Shown: positions 1-8,269, counted from the first letter of the stretch. The stretch is 33,458 bases of DNA from Pseudomonas juntendi (GCF_009932375.1 NZ_BLJG01000144.1:1-33458); one strand, 5' to 3'. A program made the numbers and translations. The notes: generated from the letters alone by a model not told the origin.

Positions 1-137
1 TTCTACGTTTGTTTCGGGCCAATTATTCCTGTGGGATTCGCGCGCGAACGCCTTGGTGCATGCCTCAATATCGCGCCGTACAAACAAGGCGGCCGCGCGC
101 GCCTGTCACAGGCGTTACTGGCCCGAAACAAACGTAG
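1..137. repeat. Long inverted-repeat (hairpin) element
   Basis: Bases 3-21 and 119-137 are exact reverse complements of each other (19 bp, ctacgtttgtttcgggcca). Further in, the alternating GC tract plus ccttg near 40-55 can pair imperfectly with aaggc and the GC tract near 85-102, so most of the 137 bases can fold back as one long hairpin. The element touches the window edge and may start before base 1. No open reading frame here looks real. It could be a REP-derived or miniature mobile element; its class is not identified. Confidence 0.6.
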
Positions 138-163
138 GAGCGAGCGCAGCTCGCGATTGCGCC

Positions 164-221
164 GCGCGGGCGGCGCTCGATCTCACAGGCGCTGAAGATG
201 CTCCGGCTACCCTTGCCAGGA
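164..221 (+). repeat. Dispersed repeat, copy A
   Basis: Bases 164-202 are identical to the reverse complement of 27043-27081 (39 bp), and weaker similarity continues to about 221 (partner 27024). In this copy it lies in non-coding DNA next to the hairpin element and a REP sequence. In the other copy it forms the end of a dehydrogenase gene. The two copies show that this is a dispersed repeat in this genome. Confidence 0.75.
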
Positions 222-231
222 ACCATAGAAT

Positions 232-312
232 CTCCCACAGGGATCGCATCAGGCCCGGGCTCCATGCAGTACCTGTGGGAGCTGGCTTGCCTGCGATGGG
301 CCGCGAAGCGGC
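232..312. repeat. REP/BIME-type repeat
   Basis: The arms ctcccacagg (232-241) and cctgtgggag (272-281) are exact inverted repeats. The right arm continues into agctggcttgcctgcgatg and a short ccgcgaagcgg palindrome (about 301-311). This resembles the intergenic REP class common in the P. putida group. Related copies in this window are at 6741-6766 and 26668-26693. It lies just past the stop of the minus-strand receptor gene, where it may act as a transcript end or mRNA stabiliser. Confidence 0.65.
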
Positions 313-321
313 CCCTGCTCC

Positions 322-2712
322 CTAAAACTCAAAGGTACTGGACAGGCTCACCTGCCGCGCATCCCCAATCGCCACAAAGTACTGGTTCACCGCCGAGCTG
401 TAGTACACCTTGTCGAACAGGTTCTTCACGTTCAGTTGCAACAACACCTTGTGCTCATCGAGCTTGGTCTCGTAGGTCGCAAATGCGTCAGCCACGGTGT
501 AGGACGGCAAGTCGAAGGTGTTGGTCGCGTTGCCGCTGCGCTCACCCACATACCGTGCCCCGGCACCAAAGCGCAGGCGGTCGCCGCCGAACAGGCTGCC
601 GTAGTCGTACACCGCCGACAGCGAGCCGCTGTGCTTGGCCACGTTCTGCAGGCGGTTGCCCTTGAGGTCAGGGTCCTTGGTGACCTTGGCATCGGTGAAG
701 GCATAGCTGCCGATCAGGCTCCAACGCTCGCTGAGCTGGCCGGTCAGGTCCAGCTCGACCCCGCGTGAATTGACTTCACCCGCATTGCTGTAAAGCGTAT
801 CGCCGGTGCGCGTGTCGAAATTGGCCACCAGCACGTTGCGCTTGGTGATGTCGAACAGCGCCAAGGTACCAGTCAGGCTGCCTGGCATGTCGAGCTTGGC
901 GCCCAGCTCCCACGACTTGCCCTCTTCCGGCGCCACCGACGAGTCCAGTACCACCCCCCCGGTGAGCGGCGCGATGCTGGAGTTGGGCTTGAACGATTCG
1001 CTGTAGCTGCCATAGAACGACAGTTGCTCATCGACCTTGTAGACGATACCGGCATGCGGCACCCAGGTCTGGCCGTTGGTATCGGTGTTGGCCGTGAACG
1101 GGCGACCGCGGCCGGCGTACTGGTCGTACTGCTGGAAGCGTGCACCGGCCACCAGGATCCAGTGATCGTCCAGGTGCAGCGCGTCCTGCAGGAACAGCGC
1201 ATCGGTGCGCAGCTTGTCGGTCTGGTCACTGTCGCTGGCACGCACGGTGGTGCCTTCCACTTCCTGCCCGTACACCGGGTTCACGTAGCTGAAGCTGGAC
1301 CGCGCGGCTTGCCGGATCAGGTCAGCGCGGTAGACCTTGCGGTCTTCATGGTCGGCGCCCAGCAGCAAGTCATGCTGCATGCCGGCCAATTGCACGGTGC
1401 CGGCCAGGCTCAAGGTTGCGAACTGGTCACGGCTCATGGCGCCGTGGGTGCCATCGATACTGCGGGCCAGGGTGCCATTGGCTTCGTTCACCCCCGTGAC
1501 GCGAACCTGGCTGGCGTCGTAGGTCTCACGGTTGAAGCTGTAGCCAACGTGCAGCTTCCAGTCATCGGCCAACTGGTGGTCGACCTCCAGACGGTACAGG
1601 TCCGAGCGCCCTTCCATGTCGTTGAAGGGCTCGTCCAGGCGCCGGGTGGCGGGAATGTCCAGCGGGTGGCCATTGCTGCCAAAGGCCGTGCCCCGATCGA
1701 ACGGCGAGAGAAACTCGCGGTGCTCGTAGGCCAGCACGACCTGGGTGTCTTCGCCCAGCCAGGCCAGCGACGGCGCGACCAGCGATTCACGATGCACCCC
1801 GAAGTTGCGCCAGTAATCCTCGTCTTCGTAGTCGACGATCATGCGGTAGGCAAAGTTGCTGTTGCCCAGCGCGCCGGTGCTGTCGAAGCCCCCGCCGCTG
1901 CCATTCTTGCCGCTGCCGTAGGTGGAGCCCCGCAGGTTCAGGGCATTGTACTGCTCGAGTTGGGGGCGCTTGCTGACCACGTTGATGACCCCGCCCGGGT
2001 CCTGGATACCGTACAGCAGCGAGGCCGGCCCCTTCAGCACTTCGACCCGTTCGGTGCTGGCATTGAGGCTGCGGCCCTGCACGATGGGCATGCCATCGCG
2101 CATGATCGAGCCGTCGCGGTTGTCGCCGAAGCCGCGCTTCATCACCGTGTCGGAGGTGCCGCCGAAGTTGTTGCCCTGGGTAATGCCGCTGACGTTGGCC
2201 AGGGCATCGTCAAGGTTGCGCGGCGCCTGGTCACGGATGACCTGCGCCGGGACCACGTTGATCGCCTGGGGAATGTCCTGGTTGGCGCCCTGGCCGCGCA
2301 TGATCGACGCCGTGGCTGGGGGTTGGTAGCTGTAGTCGTCCCGTAGCGAGGTCACCGTGGTGGCCTGCAGGTTGAGGGCCCCGGTAGTATCCAGCGCGTC
2401 CAGGGTGAGGGTCCGCGCGTCCAGGCGCCGCCAGGTCAGCCCGCTGCTTGCCAGCAGCTGTTGCAGCGCCTGTTCGGCACTGTAGGTGCCGGTCAGCGCC
2501 GGCGCCTGCACCCCGGGCAAGGCTACGGTGTAGACCACGCTTTGGCCCGTTGTACGGCTGAAGGCGCTGAGGGCCTGGGCCAGCGGTTGCGCCAGCTGGG
2601 CGAAGGCGTAGGCCTGCTGTTGCTCGGCAGCGCTGGCGTGGGGAGCCACGGCAACGGTCGGGAGCATGGCAAGGCCGAACCAGAGGGGGACGCAACGCGG
2701 GGAGAACTTCAT
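322..2712 (-). CDS. TonB-dependent siderophore receptor with signalling domain
   Basis: This is an outer-membrane ferric-siderophore receptor and transducer of about 796 residues. The start chosen is the ATG at 2712 (MKFSPRCVPLWFG), which gives a proper signal peptide (about residues 1-29); an in-frame start at 2766 would only add an unlikely leader. Residues about 32-110 match the STN signalling domain that contacts a FecR-type anti-sigma. A TonB-box-like stretch (LQATTVTS), a plug with VEVLKGPASLLYG and PGGVINVVSKRP, and a beta-barrel ending in a terminal Phe follow. It is the last gene of a minus-strand operon with its own sigma and anti-sigma genes upstream. The layout resembles the fox/fiu systems of P. 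aeruginosa, so a hydroxamate ligand is plausible, but the ligand cannot be read from the sequence. Confidence 0.93.
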   Translation of the reverse strand: MKFSPRCVPLWFGLAMLPTVAVAPHASAAEQQQAYAFAQLAQPLAQALSAFSRTTGQSVVYTVALPGVQAPALTGTYSAEQALQQLLASSGLTWRRLDARTLTLDALDTTGALNLQATTVTSLRDDYSYQPPATASIMRGQGANQDIPQAINVVPAQVIRDQAPRNLDDALANVSGITQGNNFGGTSDTVMKRGFGDNRDGSIMRDGMPIVQGRSLNASTERVEVLKGPASLLYGIQDPGGVINVVSKRPQLEQYNALNLRGSTYGSGKNGSGGGFDSTGALGNSNFAYRMIVDYEDEDYWRNFGVHRESLVAPSLAWLGEDTQVVLAYEHREFLSPFDRGTAFGSNGHPLDIPATRRLDEPFNDMEGRSDLYRLEVDHQLADDWKLHVGYSFNRETYDASQVRVTGVNEANGTLARSIDGTHGAMSRDQFATLSLAGTVQLAGMQHDLLLGADHEDRKVYRADLIRQAARSSFSYVNPVYGQEVEGTTVRASDSDQTDKLRTDALFLQDALHLDDHWILVAGARFQQYDQYAGRGRPFTANTDTNGQTWVPHAGIVYKVDEQLSFYGSYSESFKPNSSIAPLTGGVVLDSSVAPEEGKSWELGAKLDMPGSLTGTLALFDITKRNVLVANFDTRTGDTLYSNAGEVNSRGVELDLTGQLSERWSLIGSYAFTDAKVTKDPDLKGNRLQNVAKHSGSLSAVYDYGSLFGGDRLRFGAGARYVGERSGNATNTFDLPSYTVADAFATYETKLDEHKVLLQLNVKNLFDKVYYSSAVNQYFVAIGDARQVSLSSTFEF

Positions 2713-2820
2713 GGACGCTGACCTGTGAGAGGAATATAAGTACGAATGAATCGCACTTCCACTCATTACACGGATGCCACGGTCGGTTACCTCATGCGCT
2801 TTTGAAAATATTTTCCCGGT

Positions 2821-2857
2821 GCTGCCGGTTCGCGGGCAAACCCGCTTCCACGGCAGG
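2821..2857. repeat. REP-like hairpin between anti-sigma and receptor genes
   Basis: The outer arms ctgccg and cggcag enclose an inner gcggg-caaa-cccgc hairpin, which is the classic Pseudomonas REP core with cgcgggcaaacccgc. It lies in the 169-bp gap between the FecR-like stop (2882) and the receptor start (2712). Such a hairpin could lower read-through, so the receptor may be driven mainly by its own sigma-dependent promoter in the remaining gap (2713-2820). No promoter there could be assigned with confidence. Confidence 0.6.
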
Positions 2858-2881
2858 CGCCAACGGCGGCCGATACAGGGG

Positions 2882-3865
2882 CTAGCGGATCAGCGTCAAA
2901 CGGCCCAGCACGGTCTGCCGTGAAAAGCCCATCACCTTGCCCAGCGAATCCAGTGCCAGCAGCGGCTCGGCCAAGGGGAAACTGCCACTGACCTTACGCT
3001 GCCCGAGTTCCTCATCCAGCAACAGGATCCGCCCTGGGTAGTAGCGCCCCAGGTCCTCGACCACCTGCGCCAACGGCACCTGGTAGTAATTCAGCCAGCC
3101 CTGGCGCCAGGCCAGGCGGTTGTCGCTGTCCACCGCCAGGGTTGCGCCGGCCCGGCCGGCGCCGTAGCTCACCTGCTGGTTGGCCGTCAGCTCCCTGGCC
3201 GCAGCCCCCGCGGCCGGGCTCACCGCCACCCGCCCGCTGCGCACCGTGACCTGCGTGCCCTCCCCCTGCTCACGCACCTCGAACTGGGTACCGAGTACCC
3301 GCACTTCACCGCCGTTGGCCTCGACCAGGAAGGGCTCGCCGGTATGCGTGACCTGGAAGAACGCCGCGCCATGCAGCAAGCGCACGCGACGCTTGCCATG
3401 GGCAAAATCGACCGCAATTGCACTGCCCGCATCCAGGGTCACCTGCGAGTTGTCCTGCAGGGTAACCTGGCGAATCTGCCCGGCACTGCTGTAGTCGGCC
3501 TGCAGGTCCTGCAGCCAGTAGCCTGGGTGCCAGCCCCCGGCGACCCCAATGGCCAGCACCAGGCAGGCCGCCAGCCCGATTGCTGCCAGGCGCGCGCGGC
3601 CGGGGCGCCTGGCAGCCGGGCGAGCCATGGCGGCCAGGTAGGGCTGCAGGCTGGCATGCTCTTCGGCAGCCAGCCGCGACGCCGCCACACCACTGTTGCG
3701 CCACAGCGCCTGGGCCTGTTCGTACGCGGCGCGGTGCCCTGGCTCGGCCAGCAGCCAGCGCTTGAACGAGGCCCCCTGGGCCACTGCAGGTTGCTCGCTG
3801 ATGCGGCTGAGCCAGCGCAAAGCGGCCTGCGCCTGCGCCTCGGTGATCGGCGGTACAGAACTCAT
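2882..3865 (-). CDS. FecR-family anti-sigma regulator
   Basis: This is an inner-membrane sigma regulator of about 327 residues, starting at the ATG at 3865, which overlaps the sigma gene stop (ATGA). The N-terminal cytoplasmic part carries the DUF4880-like region (EAQAQAALRWLSRIS... RWLLAEPGHRAAYEQA). A single membrane segment follows (LAAIGLAACLVLAIG), preceded by an arginine-rich stretch. Next is the periplasmic FecR domain (VTLQDNSQVTLDAGSAIAV, RVLGTQFEVRE). A C-terminal region (PLAQVVEDLGRYYPG... VSGSFPL) resembles the receptor-contacting end. It should hold the neighbouring sigma factor until the receptor binds its siderophore. Confidence 0.92.
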   Translation of the reverse strand: MSSVPPITEAQAQAALRWLSRISEQPAVAQGASFKRWLLAEPGHRAAYEQAQALWRNSGVAASRLAAEEHASLQPYLAAMARPAARRPGRARLAAIGLAACLVLAIGVAGGWHPGYWLQDLQADYSSAGQIRQVTLQDNSQVTLDAGSAIAVDFAHGKRRVRLLHGAAFFQVTHTGEPFLVEANGGEVRVLGTQFEVREQGEGTQVTVRSGRVAVSPAAGAAARELTANQQVSYGAGRAGATLAVDSDNRLAWRQGWLNYYQVPLAQVVEDLGRYYPGRILLLDEELGQRKVSGSFPLAEPLLALDSLGKVMGFSRQTVLGRLTLIR

Positions 3866-4437
3866 CGGCAGGCTCTCCCAGGCCGGCGCGGGGTGGACGC
3901 GGGCTCGGCAACACTTGCCTTGCACGCTTCCAGTGCGCGCATCATATGCTTTTCCACCGCGCTCTGGGACAGCTGCATGGCCTTGGCGATCTCGCCGTAC
4001 TTGCAGCCGTGAATGCGGTTGAGCAGGAAGATCTGCCGGGTGCGCTCGGGCAAGGCGCGCAAGGCAGCCTCGATACGCTGCAGGTCATGGTCCACTTCCA
4101 CGGCCTGCTCCGGCGCATGCGCCATGCTCGCCTCGTCCACCGCCAGCGCGGCTTCGGCAATGCGTTCGCGGCTGCCCTCACTGCGCAGGTGGTCGATGGC
4201 CAGGTTGCCGGCACAGCGCAGCAGGTAAGTATCCAGCGCCTCGACTTTCACCTCGGGGCGACGCCAGAAGCGCAGGAACAACTCCTGGACCAGGTCCGAC
4301 GCCGTGGCGCGGCAGCCCACGCGCCGGCTGACCAGTGCCTCCATGCGTGCACGCTGGGCCTGGAACACCTGGACAAAACGCGCACGCCCGCCTGCGCTGT
4401 CGGCATCCGGCCCGAAGGTATCGCCCTGCTCGCTCAT
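3862..4437 (-). CDS. FecI-family ECF sigma factor
   Basis: This is an ECF (iron-starvation type) RNA polymerase sigma factor of about 191 residues. The start is the ATG at 4437 (MSEQGDTFG), 4 bp after the DUF3325 stop; in-frame codons further upstream lie inside that gene. Sigma region 2 spans about residues 18-90 (ATASDLVQELFLRFWR, TYLLRCAGNLAIDHLRS). Region 4 spans about 110-170 (ALPERTRQIFLLNRIHG, YGEIAKAMQLSQSAVEKHM). It is translationally coupled to the FecR-like gene. Its predicted target is the promoter of the receptor gene at the end of the operon. It is not identical in layout to the second sigma gene at 6858, so cross-talk between the two is open. Confidence 0.92.
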   Translation of the reverse strand: MSEQGDTFGPDADSAGGRARFVQVFQAQRARMEALVSRRVGCRATASDLVQELFLRFWRRPEVKVEALDTYLLRCAGNLAIDHLRSEGSRERIAEAALAVDEASMAHAPEQAVEVDHDLQRIEAALRALPERTRQIFLLNRIHGCKYGEIAKAMQLSQSAVEKHMMRALEACKASVAEPASTPRRPGRACR

Positions 4438-4441
4438 GCTG

Positions 4442-4768
4442 TCACACCGCCCAAACGGCCAGCACCGGGCCCAGCAGCACACTGCCGGCAGCCAGGCCCA
4501 GCAACAGCCGCGGCTGGTATGGCAGGGCGAAGACCCACACGGTGACCGCCGCCATCATCACCGCCGCCCACTCCACCAGGCCATGGGCCCAGCCACGCAG
4601 GTGCACACTGAACACCAGCGACAGCACCAGCAACGACCAGCCCGCCACGCGCAACAGGCGCAGTTGGCCTGGGTGCGGCTTGCGCCCGAGCAGGCCGGTA
4701 AAATGTTTGTCCATGGCCAGGCACAAGGCAACGAAGCCTGCGTAGGCGAGCAATGCGTTCCCCAGCAT
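4442..4768 (-). CDS. DUF3325 small membrane protein
   Basis: This predicted inner-membrane protein has 108 residues and about three hydrophobic segments (around residues 3-20, 40-56 and 64-105). An RxPHPGQLRLLR loop follows the first segment. It fits the DUF3325 family, which is found beside PepSY membrane proteins in iron operons. Its ATG at 4768 shares one base with the stop of the PepSY gene (TGATG), so the two are coupled. The biochemical role is unknown; from context it is an accessory of the PepSY protein in siderophore-iron handling. Confidence 0.8.
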   Translation of the reverse strand: MLGNALLAYAGFVALCLAMDKHFTGLLGRKPHPGQLRLLRVAGWSLLVLSLVFSVHLRGWAHGLVEWAAVMMAAVTVWVFALPYQPRLLLGLAAGSVLLGPVLAVWAV

Positions 4769-6345
4769 CAGCGTGCCTGCGCCGCTTCGGCGCGCGGCTT
4801 GTCTGCCGCCCGCGGCGCGCGTTTGGCCAGCGGCGCGGGGCTGCGCAGCATCTTGCCGGCCAGCCAGGCCAGGAACAGCCCAGTACCCAGCGCGGTCAGG
4901 TCCAGGCCTGCCATGGCCCAGTCACCTGCCGCCAGCGAATGGTTCAGGCCACGGTCGGTGGTCAGCCCATTGAGCAGCGGCAGCAAGGCGAAGGCCAATG
5001 CGCCCAGCGCCAGCTGCTCGCCCCAGGCCCGGCGCCCACTGCGCAGTACGGCGTGGGCCAGGGACAGGCCCCAGACGATGAAGAAGACATTCACCTCCCA
5101 ATCGGCACGGCCGGCGGCAGCGGCCGGGATCAGCCGGTTGGCCCAGAAGAAGCCCGCCACTGCCAGCAGCAGGCCGCTCATGCTGGCGATATTGAGCACC
5201 TCGACCAGGCGCAGCTCGCCGGGCATGTGCGCGCGCTGGGCATGTTTGAGCTGGCGCTTGCCCAGCCACATCACCAGCCCTGTGCCAATCACCGCAGTAC
5301 CGGCAATGCCAAAGCAGAAATACAACCAGCGCAGCCAGGGCCCGGCAAAGTTGCCCATGTGCAGGCCGGCAAAGCTGAACGACGTCATCATGGCCCCGCT
5401 CTCCGGCTTGCCCTGGCTCAGCAGCGTGCCGCTGGCGCCATCGAACGTCCAGTTGGCGCTACGCCGGTAGGCCACATGGTCGGCCGCCGATTGGGTGAAG
5501 GTGACACGGGCATTGCGGTCACCCGGGTTCTGCACCTGAATGGTGCCAATGCGTGCCTCGGGTTGCAGCGCCTGCACCTTGGCATACAGGCTGGGCAGCG
5601 CGACCAGCGGCGTAGCCACCTGGGCCGCCTTGGGTGCATCGTTGCGCCCGAACAGGTCATTGAAGTACTTGCCGGTGTCATTGCCATAGCTGGCCATGAT
5701 CCCCGCCGGCATCACCATGTACATGAACAGCACCAGGCTGCTGTAGCTGATCATCAGGTGGAACGGCAGCACCAGCACGCCGATCGCGTTGTGCCCATCC
5801 AGCCATGAGCGCTGGCCCTTGCCGGGGCGGAAGGTGAAGAACTCCTTGAAGAGCTTCTTGTGGGTAATGATGCCGGTGACCAGCCCCAGCAGCATAATGA
5901 AGGCGCAGAAGGTCGACAGCCAGCGGCCATAGGGGTACGGCATCTGCAGCTGGAAGTGGAACCGGTAGAAGAACTCGCCGCCGCGGCTGTCGCGTGCCTC
6001 TACCGGTTGCCCGGTCTGAGTATCGAGGGTCTTGCTGACAAAGCCGCGCGGCCCGCCGTTGGGGTCGCGATAGCCCACGCTCAAGCCCGCTTCGCGGGCG
6101 TTGGGCAAGCGGATGAACCAGGTGCCCGAATGCCCGGCATTGTCCTGCAGGTAACGCTGTGCCAGGGCCAGGCTATGGGCCGGGTCCAGTGCATGGCTGC
6201 GCACCTCAGGCTGCGACCAGTGGCTGATCTCTTCCTTGAAATACGACAGCGTGCCGGTAAGGAAAATGGCGAACAACAGCCAGCCGAAGATCAGGCCGGT
6301 CCAGGTATGCAACCAGGCCATGGCCTGGCGGAAGCCGTCTTTCAT
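4768..6345 (-). CDS. PepSY-associated TM protein (siderophore-iron reductase-like)
   Basis: This is an inner-membrane protein of about 525 residues. The start at ATG 6345 (MKDGFRQAMAWLHTWTG) overlaps the DUF3649 stop as ATGA. The first helix, HTWTGLIFGWLLFAIFLTG, is the hallmark of the PepSY_TM family. A large periplasmic region follows (about residues 35-180), then helices around 185-215 (ICAFIMLLGLVTGIITHK type) and 345-370, and a group of helices at the C-terminus. Relatives such as the FoxB/PiuB type are linked to iron release from siderophores at the inner membrane. Here it is cotranscribed with a siderophore receptor, which supports that role. The C-terminus is rich in Ala, Lys and Arg. 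Confidence 0.88.
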   Translation of the reverse strand: MKDGFRQAMAWLHTWTGLIFGWLLFAIFLTGTLSYFKEEISHWSQPEVRSHALDPAHSLALAQRYLQDNAGHSGTWFIRLPNAREAGLSVGYRDPNGGPRGFVSKTLDTQTGQPVEARDSRGGEFFYRFHFQLQMPYPYGRWLSTFCAFIMLLGLVTGIITHKKLFKEFFTFRPGKGQRSWLDGHNAIGVLVLPFHLMISYSSLVLFMYMVMPAGIMASYGNDTGKYFNDLFGRNDAPKAAQVATPLVALPSLYAKVQALQPEARIGTIQVQNPGDRNARVTFTQSAADHVAYRRSANWTFDGASGTLLSQGKPESGAMMTSFSFAGLHMGNFAGPWLRWLYFCFGIAGTAVIGTGLVMWLGKRQLKHAQRAHMPGELRLVEVLNIASMSGLLLAVAGFFWANRLIPAAAAGRADWEVNVFFIVWGLSLAHAVLRSGRRAWGEQLALGALAFALLPLLNGLTTDRGLNHSLAAGDWAMAGLDLTALGTGLFLAWLAGKMLRSPAPLAKRAPRAADKPRAEAAQAR

Positions 6346-6647
6346 GAGGTTTTCATCCAGTAGGCAATGCCACTGATCACGCCCAGCAGCAGGCTTGGCG
6401 CCAACACGCCCAGCCACGCGCGCCAGGCACTGCGGCAGGCGAAGCACCAGATGAACGCCAGCAGGTAGAAAACGAACGAGAGCATCAGGCCGATCAGCGT
6501 GGCGTCGACCTTGGGCAACGGTGCCACCACGGCGATGCAGACGCTGGCCGCAGACGCCAGCAGGTAGCCGCCCAGCAGCGCAGCCAGGCTGCGTGAGGCC
6601 ACGGCCAGGCGGTAGCTGAGCGGAAGGCCGGCGGTTTTGCGCGTCAT
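6342..6647 (-). CDS. DUF3649 small membrane protein
   Basis: This 101-residue protein has three hydrophobic segments (about residues 20-42, 50-70 and 78-96) and ends in AYWMKTS. It fits the DUF3649 family, which normally precedes PepSY membrane proteins in iron-uptake operons. It is the first gene of the minus-strand operon, with its start 33 bp from a Fur-box-like sequence at 6680-6698. Its stop overlaps the next start (ATGA). No enzymatic motif is visible; a helper role to the PepSY protein is inferred from position only. Confidence 0.8.
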   Translation of the reverse strand: MTRKTAGLPLSYRLAVASRSLAALLGGYLLASAASVCIAVVAPLPKVDATLIGLMLSFVFYLLAFIWCFACRSAWRAWLGVLAPSLLLGVISGIAYWMKTS

Positions 6648-6679
6648 GGCGAAGGTCCGGGCGTGTTCGGGGCTGCAAT

Positions 6680-6698
6680 ACTAATGATTTCAATTCTC
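6680..6698 (-). promoter_or_regulatory. Fur-box-like site for the minus-strand iron operon
   Basis: Read on the minus strand, gagaattgaaatcattagt matches the 19-bp Fur consensus gataatgataatcattatc at 13 of 19 positions. It sits 33-51 bp upstream of the DUF3649 start, where a promoter is expected. Iron-loaded Fur would repress the whole operon, including its sigma gene. Confidence 0.6.
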
Positions 6699-6740
6699 AC
6701 AAGCAAAGCCTTGGCGACAGATTGCCTGCCCCTGCGCCCC

Positions 6741-6766
6741 CCTGTGGCGGCTGGCTTGCGGGCGAC
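6741..6766 (+). repeat. Degenerate REP copy
   Basis: The sequence cctgtggcggctggcttgcg and the bases after it agree at most positions with the REP core at 272-298. It lies in the divergent gap between the two iron operons, between their Fur-box-like sites. Confidence 0.5.
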
Positions 6767-6779
6767 CGGGCAGAGGACA

Positions 6780-6808
6780 TTGCCGAGAAATCAGCCACTG
6801 CTTATAAT
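6780..6808 (+). promoter_or_regulatory. Sigma-70 promoter for fecI
   Basis: A -35 ttgccg (6780-6785) and a perfect -10 tataat (6803-6808) are separated by 17 bp. The start point would fall near 6815, about 43 bp before the fecI GTG. The -10 is buried in the Fur-box-like site at 6803-6821, as expected for iron repression. Confidence 0.7.
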
Positions 6809-6821
6809 GCGAACAATTATT
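6803..6821 (+). promoter_or_regulatory. Fur-box-like site over the fecI promoter
   Basis: The bases tataatgcgaacaattatt match the 19-bp Fur consensus at 13 of 19 positions and cover the -10 hexamer and the likely start point of fecI transcription. Repression by Fur in iron-replete cells is inferred. Confidence 0.6.
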
Positions 6822-6857
6822 ACTACCAGTTGCGCTGAACTGCGCCGGAGTATCACG

Positions 6858-7352
6858 GTGCCCAGCACGCTCTCCTCCACCGTCGAAGGCCTGTACCACG
6901 CGCATCACAACTGGCTCACCAGCTGGTTACGCCGGCGCCTGGGCTGCCCGCAGAGTGCCGCAGACCTGGCGCAGGATACCTACCTGCGCCTGCTACAGGC
7001 ACGTGAGGCGCCACAGTTGGTCGAACCACGGGCATTCCTCGCCACCGTGGCCAAACGGGTGCTGTGCAACCACTTCCGCCGCCAGGAACTTGAACGCGCC
7101 TACCTCCAGGCCCTGGCCCATGTGCCGGAACAGGTTGCCCCGAGCGAAGAAGACAAGGCACTCATCTTCGAGACCCTGCTTGAGCTCGACCGCCTGATGG
7201 ATGGCCTGCCACCGCTGGTCAGGCGTACCTTCCTGCTGGCCCAGGTGGATGGCCTGGGCCAGGGCGAAATCGCCCGCGAGCTGGGCATTTCGCTGGCAAC
7301 GGTCAAACGCTACCTGAACAAGGCGGCCATGCGCTGCTACTTCGCCCTGTGA
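6858..7352 (+). CDS. fecI: ECF sigma factor FecI
   Basis: This is an iron-starvation ECF sigma factor of about 164 residues. The start is set at GTG 6858 because GGAG (6847-6850) lies 7 bp before it. An in-frame ATG at 6807 would lie inside the -10 hexamer. Region 2 is at about residues 5-75 (GCPQSAADLAQDTYLRLLQ, ATVAKRVLCNHFRR). Region 4 is at about 100-160 (GLPPLVRRTFLLAQVDGLG, IARELGISLATVKRYL). Its stop overlaps the fecR GTG. It should drive fecA when the FecR/FecA signal arrives, and its own expression is probably Fur-controlled. Confidence 0.92.
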   Translation: MPSTLSSTVEGLYHAHHNWLTSWLRRRLGCPQSAADLAQDTYLRLLQAREAPQLVEPRAFLATVAKRVLCNHFRRQELERAYLQALAHVPEQVAPSEEDKALIFETLLELDRLMDGLPPLVRRTFLLAQVDGLGQGEIARELGISLATVKRYLNKAAMRCYFAL

Positions 7353-8269
7353 ACGCCGCGTTTTCCCCACAGGTAGCGGAGCAAGCGGTGCACTGGCTGA
7401 TCGAGTCGCAGGGCGATGATTTTGGCTTGGCGCAACAACGGGCGTTACACCGCTGGTTGCAGGCCAACCAGGAGCATCAGCGGGCCTGGGCGCATATTCA
7501 GCAAGTCAACCAACGTTTGCGCGGGGTTTCATCGCCGGTGGTGCACGCCACCTTGCAAGCCCCACCGTCCCCGGCCCGGCGGCGGGCGCTCAAGGCATTG
7601 TTGCTGGCAGGCGTGGCCAGTGCCACCGGGCTTGGCCTGCAACAGCACAACCCATTACCGGCGCTGATGGCCGAATATCGAAGCCCGGTCGGTCAGCGCA
7701 GGCGTATGCAACTGGGCGATGGCAGCGTGCTGCAGCTGAACACCCTCAGTGCTGCCGACGTGCGGTTCGACAGCCGGCAACGGTGGGTGCACCTGTTCGA
7801 AGGTGAACTGGCGCTGCAGGTGGCCAGCGATGAACGGCCGTTGCTGTTGACCACCGCTGAAGGGGCCCTGCGCTTGCACAGCGGGCGCTTGAACGTGCGC
7901 CAGTACGACGGTTACAGCCTGGTGTCGGTATTCGAGGGCGCCGCCAGTGCAGGGGCACAGCCACTGCTGGCGGGGCAACAGGCACGCTTCAACGGCGCCT
8001 GGCATGCCAGGACCGCACTGGACCCCAATGTGGGTGCCTGGGTTGACGGCATGCTGGTGGTTTCGCAGATGCGCCTGGCCGACTTCCTCGCCGAGCTTGG
8101 CCGCTATCGCCATGGGCGATTGGGTTGCAGCGAGCGGGTTGCCGACCTGCGCATTTCCGGGTCGTATCCGCTGGATGACAGCGAGCGCATCCTGCAGATG
8201 CTCGAGGTAGCGCTGCCGGTGCACGTGCGGCGGTTCACCCGCTACTGGGTGACGGTGGATGTGGGGTGA
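7349..8269 (+). CDS. fecR: FecR anti-sigma/signal transducer
   Basis: This 306-residue transmembrane regulator pairs with FecI. It starts at GTG 7349, overlapping the fecI stop (GTGA). The cytoplasmic DUF4880-like part is at about residues 8-55 (EQAVHWLIES, ALHRWLQANQEHQRAWAHI). A short membrane segment at about 80-98 (ALKALLLAGVASATGLGL) follows a run of three arginines; E. coli FecR has been reported as Tat-dependent, and the arginines here would fit that. The periplasmic FecR domain spans about 105-200 (RRMQLGDGSVLQLNTLSAA). The C-terminal LADFLAELGRYRHG to LRISGSYPL would face the FecA N-terminal domain. Confidence 0.92.
   Translation: MNAAFSPQVAEQAVHWLIESQGDDFGLAQQRALHRWLQANQEHQRAWAHIQQVNQRLRGVSSPVVHATLQAPPSPARRRALKALLLAGVASATGLGLQQHNPLPALMAEYRSPVGQRRRMQLGDGSVLQLNTLSAADVRFDSRQRWVHLFEGELALQVASDERPLLLTTAEGALRLHSGRLNVRQYDGYSLVSVFEGAASAGAQPLLAGQQARFNGAWHARTALDPNVGAWVDGMLVVSQMRLADFLAELGRYRHGRLGCSERVADLRISGSYPLDDSERILQMLEVALPVHVRRFTRYWVTVDVG

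Noticed and set aside
2713..2820. FecI-type promoter (ggtaac and cgt-like blocks) before the siderophore receptor
   Set aside because: The spacing (about 13 bp) is shorter than usual for ECF promoters, so it is not listed as a feature.
6346..6693. Long N-terminal extension of the PepSY protein
   Set aside because: It overlaps DUF3649 in another frame; the ATG at 6345 with the ATGA overlap precedes the family's first helix directly.
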